Assembly (NCBI RefSeq): GCF_022227765.1
Contig: NZ_JAJMLZ010000009.1
Location: 111,659-175,658, forward strand
From: Ectothiorhodospira shaposhnikovii
GTDB taxonomy: Bacteria; Pseudomonadota; Gammaproteobacteria; Ectothiorhodospirales; Ectothiorhodospiraceae
Length of the DNA stretch: 64,000 bases
Direction: 5' to 3'
Shown: in pieces, positions 26,913 through 35,314 of the stretch
Numbering within the stretch: position 1 is the stretch's first letter
How the letters are laid out: each line of letters starts with the position of its first letter
Program-made: the position numbers and the translations under genes
The notes under the pieces: model-generated
Database searches by the model: none
What the model was told of the DNA's origin: nothing
The model's input: the letters and a program-made list of their open reading frames with translations, nothing else

Positions 26913-26974
26913 CGGGCGGATACCTGTCTAGATGATACGGTAAGGATTTTGATGGGTCCGGCGGCGCTGGTGCG

Positions 26975-28483
26975 CTAGTCCAGCACGGCGCCGATGTAGG
27001 CGCGCGTCTCGAACAGCTGCGCCGCCGTCGCGTCCAGGTAGCCCGTCACCGGTCCGGCAAAGACCGTCAGGAATACCAGTGACGCCAGCAGCAGGCCGAC
27101 GGCCACGAATGACAACGCGCCCGATTCCGGTGCCCCGTCGGTCTCCAGGCGCCCCTCCACCGCGGCACTCTTCCAGAACAGGGTGCTCCCGCCCCGGCCG
27201 AAACCGATGATGGCCAGCAGGGAGGTCACCAGGATCAGGGACCAGATCCAGATCACGGCGTCGCTGTCCCGGGCCGCGTCCAGGATCAGCAGCTTGCCCA
27301 GAAAACCCGCCAGGGGCGGCATGCCCACCATGGCGATGGCCGCAAGGAAGAACCCGCCGGCAATCAGTCCGGCCTGGGCGAAGGTGGGCGCCACCACCAG
27401 ATCATCCCCCAGCCCCGGACGCCGGTCCACCACCAACCCGACGATAAGGAACAGGGTCGCCGCCGCCAGAGTGGAATGGAGCAGGTAGTACAGGCCCGCC
27501 GACAGGGCCTCGGGGGTGAACAGGGACACCGCCGTGAGCAGGGTGCCCATGGAGCCGATGACGCCGAAGCTGACCATCTGGCCCAGACTGCGGGAGGCCA
27601 GCACACCCACCATGCCCACCACCAGGGTGACCAGGGCCGCCGGCAACAGCCAGTCGGCGGCGATGCCCGCCGCCTCCCCCGCCCCGTCACCGAAGACCAG
27701 GGTATACATGCGGATGATGGAATAGGCACCCACCTTGGTCATGATGGCGAACAGCGCGGCCACCGGCGCCGGCGCCAGGGCGTAGGTGCCCGGCAGCCAG
27801 AACTGCACCGGCACCAGGGCGGCCTTGACGCCGAACACCAGCAGCAGCAACAGGGCGCCGGTCTGCAGCAAGGCCTGTTCGGAGGCGCCCACTTCCGGCA
27901 CCCGCAGGGCCAGATCCGCCATGTTGAGGGTGCCGGTGACGCCGTAGATCAGGCCGATGGCCACCAGGAAGACCGACGAACCCACCAGGTTGACCACCAC
28001 GTATTGCACTCCCGCCCGCATCCTGGCCGGGCCGCCGCCATGGACCATCAGGCCGTAGGAGGCAATCAGCAGAATCTCGAAGAACACGAACAGGTTGAAC
28101 AGGTCGCCGGTGAGAAAGGCACCGTTGATGCCCATCAGCTGCAACTGGAACAGGGCATGAAAGTGTCGCCCGTGTCGGTCCCAGCCGTCGATGGCATAGA
28201 GCACCACCACCAGCCCGAGCACCGCCGTGAGCACCAGCATCAGCGCCGAGAGCTGGTCCAGCACCAGGACGATACCGAACGGCATGGGCCAGTTGCCCAG
28301 GGCATACATCTGGGTCTGACCGTCGGCGGCCATGCCCATGAGGATGCCGCCCAGCAGCAGCATGATCACCGCCGAGGCCACGGAGAAGACCCGCGCCAGG
28401 ACGATGTCGTGACGCACCGCCAGCACGATCATGGGTGCCACCACCGCCGGCACCAGGATGGGAAGAATGATCCAGTGATTCAT
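26975..28483 (-). CDS. mrpD: Mrp-type Na+/H+ antiporter subunit D
   Basis: The 502-residue polytopic membrane protein is homologous to the antiporter-like subunits (NuoL/M/N) of complex I. About 14 hydrophobic helices, the loop lysine/histidine region KAALVPVQFWLPGTYALAPA and the downstream PVAALFAIMTKVGAYS are typical of MrpD. It probably forms one of the proton/cation-conducting modules. It overlaps mrpC by four bases. Confidence 0.95.
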   Translation of the reverse strand: MNHWIILPILVPAVVAPMIVLAVRHDIVLARVFSVASAVIMLLLGGILMGMAADGQTQMYALGNWPMPFGIVLVLDQLSALMLVLTAVLGLVVVLYAIDGWDRHGRHFHALFQLQLMGINGAFLTGDLFNLFVFFEILLIASYGLMVHGGGPARMRAGVQYVVVNLVGSSVFLVAIGLIYGVTGTLNMADLALRVPEVGASEQALLQTGALLLLLVFGVKAALVPVQFWLPGTYALAPAPVAALFAIMTKVGAYSIIRMYTLVFGDGAGEAAGIAADWLLPAALVTLVVGMVGVLASRSLGQMVSFGVIGSMGTLLTAVSLFTPEALSAGLYYLLHSTLAAATLFLIVGLVVDRRPGLGDDLVVAPTFAQAGLIAGGFFLAAIAMVGMPPLAGFLGKLLILDAARDSDAVIWIWSLILVTSLLAIIGFGRGGSTLFWKSAAVEGRLETDGAPESGALSFVAVGLLLASLVFLTVFAGPVTGYLDATAAQLFETRAYIGAVLD

Positions 28484-28833
28484 GAGTGATCCGCCTTCTC
28501 GCTACCCTCGGACCGGCTCAGGTCCACGTGATCGCTGTCGCTCTCCAGATAGGCCCGCAGGGCCATGGCCACCACCACCGCCGTCATGCCAAAGGAAATG
28601 ACGATGGCGGTCAGCACCAGGGCCTGGGGCAAGGGATCCGCATAGCCCAGGGCCTCGTCACTGATGACCGGGGGCAGATTGACCGACAGCCGCCCCATGG
28701 CAAACAGGAAGAAGTTCACGGCATAGGTGAGCAGGGTCAGACCCAGGATCACCGGGTAGGTCCTGGCCCGCAATAACAGGTAGACCCCGGCGGCGGTCAG
28801 CACGCCCACGGAACTGGCAACGATGAATTCCAT
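28480..28833 (-). CDS. mrpC: Mrp-type Na+/H+ antiporter subunit C
   Basis: A 117-residue, three-helix protein homologous to NuoK and MnhC. The ALVLTAIVISFGMTAVVVAM stretch near the third helix is characteristic, with conserved acidic residues before it. The C-terminal acidic tail is cytoplasmic. It is 18 bases after mrpA/B and overlaps mrpD by four bases. Confidence 0.94.
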   Translation of the reverse strand: MEFIVASSVGVLTAAGVYLLLRARTYPVILGLTLLTYAVNFFLFAMGRLSVNLPPVISDEALGYADPLPQALVLTAIVISFGMTAVVVAMALRAYLESDSDHVDLSRSEGSEKADHS

Positions 28834-28851
28834 ACGCTCGTTCTCTCTTGA

Positions 28852-31704
28852 TCAGCGGGACCGCACCGAGGACACCGGGGCAGACGGGTCCACATCCATG
28901 GGGCCTTCATTATCGGGCCGGTGACTGGACAGGCTGCCCAGGCGGGACAGGTTCGCCAGCGCCAGCATCACGCCCCCGACCACGGTGAGGAAGACACCGA
29001 TGTCGAAGGGCAACGCACTGGCCACCTCCACTTCCCCGATCAGGGGCAGGTGGACATGGGTATGGGCCGAGGTGAGGAAGGGGTAATCCCACAGCATGGC
29101 AACGATGCCGGTGGCCCCGGCCACCAGCACCCCGACGCCGATCATGGCGTCATAGTCCACTCGCACCTGACGGGCGGTCCATTGGAAGCCGCTGGCCATG
29201 TACTGCATGATCAGGGCGATGGAAACCACCAGGCCGCCGATGAAGCCGCCGCCCGGCATATTGTGCCCCCGCAGCATGATGTACAGGCCCACCATCAGCG
29301 CCAGCGGCAGCATCAACCGGGTGGCCACCACCATCATCATGGGATGCCGATCCGCCGACTGGGGCTGATCCGGCATCCAGGCCGCCAGCCGGGCACCGGC
29401 ACGGCCCCGAACCGCCCCTTCCAACAGGGCGTAGATGGCCAGGGCCGCGATGCCCAGCACGATGATCTCGCCGAAGGTGTCAAAGCCGCGGAAGTCCACC
29501 AGGATCACGTTTACCACGTTGGTGCCACCGCCGCCGGGCACGGATTCGTCCAGGAAGAAGGTGGAAATACTGGTGAAGTCGCGGGTGATCACCGCCCAGC
29601 ACAGGGCACCCACGCCCAGACCCGCCAGGGCGGCGATGATGCCGTCGCGCACCTTGCGCGCCCCGTCGCTCTCGGCGGGCGTCTGCTTGGGCAGGAAGTA
29701 CAGGGCCAGCAGGATCAGGATGGTGGTCACCACTTCCACCGAGATCTGGGTCAGGGCCAGGTCCGGCGCGGAGAAGTACAAAAAGCCCACCGAGACGATC
29801 AGACCGGCCACGCTCACCGCCACCAGGGCCAGCAAACGCTGGCGGTGCAGCAGCAGGGCGACGGCGCAGACCCCCAGCAACAGGATCCAGGCGATCACGG
29901 CCACCGGCGTGGCCGGCAGCAGTTCGCGGCTACCGACGCCGTGGGAAGCATTCATGAAGGCGGCAAACCCCAGCACCACGAAACCGCCGACCATGAAAGC
30001 CAGATAGCGCTGCAGAGAGCCGTTATGCAGGCTCAGGATGGCCCACTGGGCGGCACGGACCAGGGCGGCCATGCCGGTATCGAACATGCCCTTGGCGTCG
30101 GGGTGAGGTCCGGCCTGCCAGCGGGCGCGCACCAAGGTGTAGCGCCAGATCAGGAACAGACCACCCGCCAGTGCCGCCATGGACATGAACAGGGCCGGGG
30201 TCAGGCCGTGCCAGATGGACAGGTAAAAATCCGGCAGGGGTGCGCCGGTGACCGCCGTCGCCGTGACGCGCACCAGCGGACCGGCCAGGGCCTCCGGGAA
30301 CAGCCCGATGAGGATCACCAGGGACACCAGGAAGGCCGGCGGCAGCCAGAATCCCGCCGGCGGATCGTAGGGAGTGTGGGGATAATCGTCCCGCTTCGGC
30401 CCCAGGAAGACATGGGCGATATAGCGGAAGGAATAGGCCACGGAGAACAGGGCGCCCAGGGTGGCGGCCAGGGGGATGATCCAGCCCTGCCCGGCCCAGG
30501 TGGCATGCACCGCCTCTTCCAGCATCATTTCCTTGGAGAGGAACCCGTTGAGCAACGGCACCCCGGCCATGGAGGCCGCGGCCACCATGCCCAGGGTGGC
30601 GGTAATGGGCATCAGGGTCATCAATCCGCCCAGGCGTTTGATGTCACGGGTACCGGCCTCATGATCGACGATGCCGGCGTTCATGAACAGGGCGGCCTTG
30701 AAGGTGGCGTGATTGAGGATATGGAACACCCCGGCCACGGCCGCCATGGGCGTGGCCAGGCCGAAGAGCATGGTGACGAGTCCCAGGTGGCTCACGGTGG
30801 AGTAGGCCAACAGGCCCTTGAGGTCATCCTTGAACAGGGCGATGCCCGCGGCCAGCACCATGGTGAAGAGCCCGGTGGTGGTCACCAGATAGAACCAGGC
30901 ATCGGTGCCCGCCAGCACCGGCCACATCCGGGCCAGCAGGAAGATCCCCGCCTTGACCATGGTGGCCGAGTGCAGGTAGGCGGACACCGGCGTGGGCGCG
31001 GCCATGGCATGGGGCAGCCAGAAATGGAACGGGAACTGGGCGCTCTTGGTGAAGCAGCCGATCAGGATCAGGATCAGGGCCGGCAGATACAGGGGGGAGG
31101 CCTGGATCAGTTCGGCGTTCTGCAGGATCACCGTCAGGTCATAGGAGCCGACGATGTTGCCCAGGATGAGCATGCCGGCAATCATGGCCAGACCACCGCC
31201 CCCGGTCACGGCCAGGGCCATGCGCGCCCCCTGGCGCCCTTCCGGCAGATGCTTCCAGTAGCCGATGAGCAGGAAGGACGACAGGCTGGTCAGTTCCCAG
31301 AAAATCAGCAGCAGCAGGATGTTGTCCGACAGCACGATACCCACCATGGCGCCCTGGAACAGCAGCAGGTAGGTATAGAAGTTGCCCATGGGGTCTTTCT
31401 CGGACAGATAGAACCGGGCGTAGATGATGATCAGAAGGCCGATGCCCAGGATCAGGCTGGCGAACAGGAAACCCAGGCCGTCGAGAAAGAAATTGACGTT
31501 CAGTCCCAGCTGGGGAAGCCATTGCCAGCCCACCTGCACGATCTCGCCGCGAAACACGGCCGGGGCATGGGACATGAGCAGGCCGAAGGCCAGCAGGGTG
31601 ACCGAGCCGGTGGCGATGGCGCAGGCATTGCGTCCGGCGCGGATCATCAGCGCAGGCAGCAGCGCGCCGAGGAAAGGCAATATGACGATCAACGCAAGGT
31701 TCAT
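28852..31704 (-). CDS. mrpA: Mrp-type Na+/H+ antiporter fused subunits A and B
   Basis: A 950-residue membrane protein. The N-terminal 500 or so residues are NuoL-like MrpA (the HFWLPHAMAAPTPVSAYLHS proton-channel loop is intact). The middle holds the MrpA C-terminal extension with a DUF4040-type segment (FSAPDLALTQISVEVVTTIL). The last 200 residues or so, beginning near PMMMVVATRLMLPLALMVGL and including GHNMPGGGFIGGLVVS, are the MrpB domain. The fused form replaces separate mrpA and mrpB. ATG 31704 (MNLALIVILPFLGALLPAL) was chosen over upstream in-frame codons because it begins directly with the first membrane helix. First gene of the operon. Confidence 0.95.
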   Translation of the reverse strand: MNLALIVILPFLGALLPALMIRAGRNACAIATGSVTLLAFGLLMSHAPAVFRGEIVQVGWQWLPQLGLNVNFFLDGLGFLFASLILGIGLLIIIYARFYLSEKDPMGNFYTYLLLFQGAMVGIVLSDNILLLLIFWELTSLSSFLLIGYWKHLPEGRQGARMALAVTGGGGLAMIAGMLILGNIVGSYDLTVILQNAELIQASPLYLPALILILIGCFTKSAQFPFHFWLPHAMAAPTPVSAYLHSATMVKAGIFLLARMWPVLAGTDAWFYLVTTTGLFTMVLAAGIALFKDDLKGLLAYSTVSHLGLVTMLFGLATPMAAVAGVFHILNHATFKAALFMNAGIVDHEAGTRDIKRLGGLMTLMPITATLGMVAAASMAGVPLLNGFLSKEMMLEEAVHATWAGQGWIIPLAATLGALFSVAYSFRYIAHVFLGPKRDDYPHTPYDPPAGFWLPPAFLVSLVILIGLFPEALAGPLVRVTATAVTGAPLPDFYLSIWHGLTPALFMSMAALAGGLFLIWRYTLVRARWQAGPHPDAKGMFDTGMAALVRAAQWAILSLHNGSLQRYLAFMVGGFVVLGFAAFMNASHGVGSRELLPATPVAVIAWILLLGVCAVALLLHRQRLLALVAVSVAGLIVSVGFLYFSAPDLALTQISVEVVTTILILLALYFLPKQTPAESDGARKVRDGIIAALAGLGVGALCWAVITRDFTSISTFFLDESVPGGGGTNVVNVILVDFRGFDTFGEIIVLGIAALAIYALLEGAVRGRAGARLAAWMPDQPQSADRHPMMMVVATRLMLPLALMVGLYIMLRGHNMPGGGFIGGLVVSIALIMQYMASGFQWTARQVRVDYDAMIGVGVLVAGATGIVAMLWDYPFLTSAHTHVHLPLIGEVEVASALPFDIGVFLTVVGGVMLALANLSRLGSLSSHRPDNEGPMDVDPSAPVSSVRSR

Positions 31705-31857
31705 TGGGTCACCCGAATTGAGGGACGTGCACGACAAACCGTCGCCGTGAACACCAGGGTGTCCGGCACGGAAATGTCCTCGATCATAATTTAGGTTGGA
31801 AGGGGCAGCCGCCCCGGCCCGGCCGGTAACTTTACCCAATCAGGATCGGGGAAACCA

Positions 31858-31877
31858 GCCCGAAAACTCGGGTTTTT
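31858..31877 (+). other. Hairpin with T-run between the Mrp operon and a small membrane gene
   Basis: CCCGAAAACTCGGG followed by TTTTT reads as a small terminator on the plus strand, although no plus-strand gene ends here. On the minus strand it directly follows the stop of the 66-residue gene but lacks a T-run. Its role is unclear. Confidence 0.3.
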
Positions 31878-32077
31878 CAAACCTGCCCAAAGAGATGCCA
31901 CAACAGGAACCCGCCATACACCCCCAGGAGCACCAGGCTCAGGATGGTGATGGGACGCACCCCCTTCTGCTCCGGCACCGGTAGTCCCTGGGCCTGCAGG
32001 CGCCGGTGCTGAAGCCAGCGTTTCAGGCGCCACCAGGCAAACAGAATCAGGATCAGCAGGGTCAGAAACTTGAGCAT
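31877..32077 (-). CDS. Small conserved-looking membrane protein of unknown function
   Basis: A 66-residue frame with a clear design: a hydrophobic helix at 1-15 (MLKFLTLLILILFAWW), a strongly basic middle (RLKRWLQHRRLQ), and a second helix at about 43-62 (ITILSLVLLGVYGGFLLWHL). Both helices and the positive loop argue for a real inner-membrane protein. It is divergent from the DsrE gene and upstream of the Mrp operon on the same strand, 172 bases away. No known family was recognised. Confidence 0.6.
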   Translation of the reverse strand: MLKFLTLLILILFAWWRLKRWLQHRRLQAQGLPVPEQKGVRPITILSLVLLGVYGGFLLWHLFGQV

Positions 32078-32110
32078 GCGACGCGTGGCCCTCGCAATAT
32101 TAGTAGTGAG

Positions 32111-32119
32111 TGATATACT
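32111..32119 (+). promoter_or_regulatory. Extended -10 promoter element for the DsrE gene
   Basis: TGATATACT is an extended -10 (TGn followed by TATACT, five of six matches) 36 bases before the start codon. No good -35 is seen 17 bases upstream, which is common for extended -10 promoters. Confidence 0.45.
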
Positions 32120-32154
32120 TCAGGGGCCATTTCCAACAAGGAGTACCGCTTACC

Positions 32155-32589
32155 ATGAAGCACCTGAAGACTGGATTGATCGCCCTGGTGATGCTGCTGG
32201 CCCTAGCGCCCCTGGCCCAGCTCGCCGCTGCCGAAGACAACCGCGTTCTGGTGACCGTCAACAGCGGTGAACCCCAGACCCAGGCCATGGCCATGATCCT
32301 GACCCGCCAGCTGGTGGAACGGGGCGCCACGGTACAGGTTCTGCTGTGCGACCAGGGCGGCGTGATGGGGACCAAGGCCTATGACGGCCCGGTGATGAAA
32401 GGCCCCGATGCCACCGCGCAGCAGATCATGCGCGGCGTGATGCAGGCCGGCGCCAAGGTCAGTGTCTGCGCCCTGTTCCTGCCCAACAGCGACTTCACCC
32501 GGGATGATCTCATTGACGGCGTGGATGTGGCCACCCCCCCGCAGATGGGTGAGTTCATGATCCACGGGACCCGTTTCCTGAACTTCTGA
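32155..32589 (+). CDS. Exported DsrE family protein
   Basis: A 144-residue protein with a Sec signal peptide (KHLKTGLIALVMLLALAPLA, cleavage near AAAEDN) followed by a DsrE/DsrF-like domain (VLVTVNSGEPQTQAMAMIL and TAQQIMRGVMQAGAKVSVC). Two cysteines (LLCDQGGVMG and VSVCALFLPN) could carry sulfur or form a disulfide. Cytoplasmic DsrE proteins relay sulfane sulfur; exported ones have no proven role. AAGGAG is 11 bases before ATG 32155, which was preferred over the longer frame from 32110. Ends at a strong terminator. Confidence 0.85.
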   Translation: MKHLKTGLIALVMLLALAPLAQLAAAEDNRVLVTVNSGEPQTQAMAMILTRQLVERGATVQVLLCDQGGVMGTKAYDGPVMKGPDATAQQIMRGVMQAGAKVSVCALFLPNSDFTRDDLIDGVDVATPPQMGEFMIHGTRFLNF

Positions 32590-32614
32590 CATCACGCTCT
32601 GGCAATTCCTGCCG

Positions 32615-32642
32615 GCCCACTCGTTTCCGGGTGGGCTTTTTT
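32615..32642 (+). terminator. Rho-independent terminator after the DsrE gene
   Basis: Six-base stem GCCCAC/GTGGGC with a ten-base loop followed by TTTTTT, 26 bases after the DsrE stop. It also insulates the downstream sensor kinase gene. Confidence 0.85.
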
Positions 32643-32686
32643 ATGGCACCATGGCGAGTTTTTACCGCCTCAAAGGTGCCGCCCGG

Positions 32687-35293
32687 ATGGTTAGGAGACT
32701 GTCCGCCCTGATCTGTCTTGCCGTCCTCCAGCTGTCTCCGGTCACCGCGCCGGCACACCCCGGTGATGCCGCCATCGACCCATACCAGATCGAGTACGCC
32801 GCCGACGCCGATTCGGGCAACCTCCGCACACAGTACCAGGACAGCCCGTTGCCCGGCCTGGCGGCCGCCGCCGGCACCTTCATCCTGCTGATGATGATCC
32901 TGGTGATGGTCAACCGGCATCTGCATGAGCAGCGCGCCCTGCTTCGGCAAAGCGAGTATCGCTACCGTTCCGTGGTTGATGCCCTGTCGGAAGGGGTCGT
33001 GCTGCTGGATCGGGACGGCCGGATCACCACCAGTAATCCCGCCGCGGAGCGGATACTCGGTCTGAGCGCCGGGATGCTGAGCGGGATTTCCGTCACGGAC
33101 CCTGACTGGAACGCCGTTCACGACGACGGCCGCCCTTACCGCGGCGAGGAGATGCCGGGCCTGGTCACCCTGCGCACCGCCCAACCCCTGCGTGAAGTGG
33201 AAATGGGACTGCGCCGGACAACCGGCGAAGTCACCTGGCTGCTGGTCAATACACAGCCGTTGTTCCAGTGCGGTGAAGACACCCCCCATGCGACCGTGGT
33301 CAGTTTTACCGACATCACCGACCGACGCCGCTCGGAAACGGCGCTCCGGGAACGGGAAAACCGCCTGTCCACCCTGGTTTCCTCCATGCGCGAGTTGCTG
33401 TTCGTACTGGACGAGGAAGGCCGCTACCTGGATTACCACGCCCCGGACAAGCATGACCTCCTGGTCCCGCCGGAACGGTTCCTGGGTCAGCATTTTTCCT
33501 CATCGTTGCCGGCCGAGGTCGCCCAGGTCATACAGGAGGCCATTGACCGTGTGCGCGCCACCGGACAACCAAGCCGGTGCGATTATCGACTGGATCTGCC
33601 CGGCGCGGGAACACGGGACTTCAGCGCCGACATCGTCCCCCTGGTCAGGCACCAGGGTCATCCCTCGGGATTCCTGGGCGTGGTACGGGATGTCACCGAG
33701 GAACGGCGGATGGAACAGCAGCTGCGCATTGCCGCCACCGCCTTCGAGGCCATGGAAGGCATGTTCGTGACGGACCGGCATGGCGTGATCCTGCAGGTCA
33801 ACACCGCGTTTACCCGCATCACCGGCTACAGCGCCGAGGATGCCGTCGGTCGCAATCCGAACCTGTTGCGCTCAGGACTGCACGATGACGCCTTCTATCG
33901 GCAGATCTGGGACAGTATCGGGCAACACGGTAGCTGGCAGGGAGAAATCTGGAACCGCCGCAAGGACGGCTCGCTCTACCCCCAGGAGCTACTCATCACC
34001 GCCGTCAAGGACCGGCACGCGCAGGTCACCCACTATGTCGCCACGCTGCGGGATATCACCCAGCGCGTGGCCAATCGGGAGGCCCTGCTGGAAGCCAAGA
34101 ATCAGGCCGAAGCCGCCAACCGTGCCAAGAGTGAATTCCTGGCCAGCATGAGCCACGAACTGCGCACGCCGCTGAACGCCATCCTGGGATTTGCCCAACT
34201 GCTGGATATCGATGATTCACGCCCGGACGAGGACCAGGACAACATCCGCCAGATCCACAAGGCCGGCCGGCACCTGCTGACGATCATCAACGACCTGATC
34301 GACCTGGCCAGGATCGATACCGGCCAGCTGACCCTGAGCATCGAGGCGGTCCCGCTCGGATCCGTCCTGAAAGAAAGCCTGGAATTCGTTTCCGGGCTGG
34401 CCACCGAGCGCCGGGTACGCATTCACCTTCCAGCGGACTTGCGGGAAGAGATGCTGGTCAAGGCCGACTACACCCGCCTGCGCCAGGCCCTGATCAACCT
34501 GCTCAGCAATGCCGTCAAGTACAATCACCCTCAAGGATGGGTGCATGTCACCCTCGAACATCCCGATGCATGGATGATCCGCGTCTGCGTCACCGACAGT
34601 GGCCCGGGCATTCCGGCGCATAAGCAGGAACGCCTGTTTGTCCCCTTTGATCGCCTGGGTATCGAGTGCAAGCATGTGGAGGGAACGGGCATCGGCTTGA
34701 TCATCACGCGGCGGCTCGTGGAAGCCATGGCAGGCCGGATCGGGTTCAGTAGCCGGGAGGGTGAGGGCAGCACGTTCTGGCTGGACCTGCCATTGGCGGA
34801 TGCCGGCTCGCAGCCTTCCCTGCTCCCGCTCCCCGACACCCAACCATCCGGCATCCCCGCGGGGCCGGCGGAAACCACGCCGCACAGTGATGGGGACAGG
34901 GGACCCGTGACCACGGACCATGTCACCGTCCTCTACGTGGAGGACAACCCGGCCAGCAGACGCCTCATGGAACGGGTGCTCGGCCATCACGACCGTTTTG
35001 CGCTGATGTTGGCAGAGGACGCGGAAACCGGCATCGCCCTGGCCAGGCGGCAACCTCCCGCCATTGTGCTGATGGACATCAATCTGCCGGGCATGACCGG
35101 CTATGAGGCCCTGGAAGCCCTCAAGTCATGGCCCGAAACCGCCCATATCCCCGTGGTGGCGATTTCCGCCAACGCCATGAAGGGTGATCAGGAACGGGGG
35201 CGGCAAGCCGGGTTTGCCCACTATCTGACCAAGCCGCTGGACATCCCGAAGCTGATGGAAGTCCTGGAGCAACTGACTTCGGGTTCCAGCTGA
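32687..35293 (+). CDS. Membrane PAS hybrid sensor histidine kinase with receiver domain
   Basis: An 868-residue hybrid kinase. A signal/anchor sequence (RRLSALICLAVLQLSPVTAP), a short periplasmic segment and a membrane helix (about 66-84) precede three PAS domains (about 90-210, 225-345, 350-470). The HisKA domain has phospho-acceptor H490 in MSHELRTPLNAILGFAQLL, the HATPase has the N-box LINLLSNAVKYN and G-boxes, and a C-terminal receiver carries D797 (LMDINLPGMTGYEAL). The small periplasmic part suggests the stimulus is read by the cytoplasmic PAS domains. ATG 32651 is an alternative start, but 32687 has AAAGG upstream and begins the signal sequence. No partner regulator is adjacent; the next gene is a convergent GGDEF protein. 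Confidence 0.9.
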   Translation: MVRRLSALICLAVLQLSPVTAPAHPGDAAIDPYQIEYAADADSGNLRTQYQDSPLPGLAAAAGTFILLMMILVMVNRHLHEQRALLRQSEYRYRSVVDALSEGVVLLDRDGRITTSNPAAERILGLSAGMLSGISVTDPDWNAVHDDGRPYRGEEMPGLVTLRTAQPLREVEMGLRRTTGEVTWLLVNTQPLFQCGEDTPHATVVSFTDITDRRRSETALRERENRLSTLVSSMRELLFVLDEEGRYLDYHAPDKHDLLVPPERFLGQHFSSSLPAEVAQVIQEAIDRVRATGQPSRCDYRLDLPGAGTRDFSADIVPLVRHQGHPSGFLGVVRDVTEERRMEQQLRIAATAFEAMEGMFVTDRHGVILQVNTAFTRITGYSAEDAVGRNPNLLRSGLHDDAFYRQIWDSIGQHGSWQGEIWNRRKDGSLYPQELLITAVKDRHAQVTHYVATLRDITQRVANREALLEAKNQAEAANRAKSEFLASMSHELRTPLNAILGFAQLLDIDDSRPDEDQDNIRQIHKAGRHLLTIINDLIDLARIDTGQLTLSIEAVPLGSVLKESLEFVSGLATERRVRIHLPADLREEMLVKADYTRLRQALINLLSNAVKYNHPQGWVHVTLEHPDAWMIRVCVTDSGPGIPAHKQERLFVPFDRLGIECKHVEGTGIGLIITRRLVEAMAGRIGFSSREGEGSTFWLDLPLADAGSQPSLLPLPDTQPSGIPAGPAETTPHSDGDRGPVTTDHVTVLYVEDNPASRRLMERVLGHHDRFALMLAEDAETGIALARRQPPAIVLMDINLPGMTGYEALEALKSWPETAHIPVVAISANAMKGDQERGRQAGFAHYLTKPLDIPKLMEVLEQLTSGSS

Positions 35294-35314
35294 CCGTTCC
35301 CCGAAAAGCCCCCA

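Noticed and set aside
28921..31794. A 957-codon plus-strand open frame
   Set aside because: It is antisense to mrpA/B, rich in H/Q/G/D as expected from the reverse of a membrane-protein gene in GC-rich DNA, and has no ribosome binding site or family likeness.
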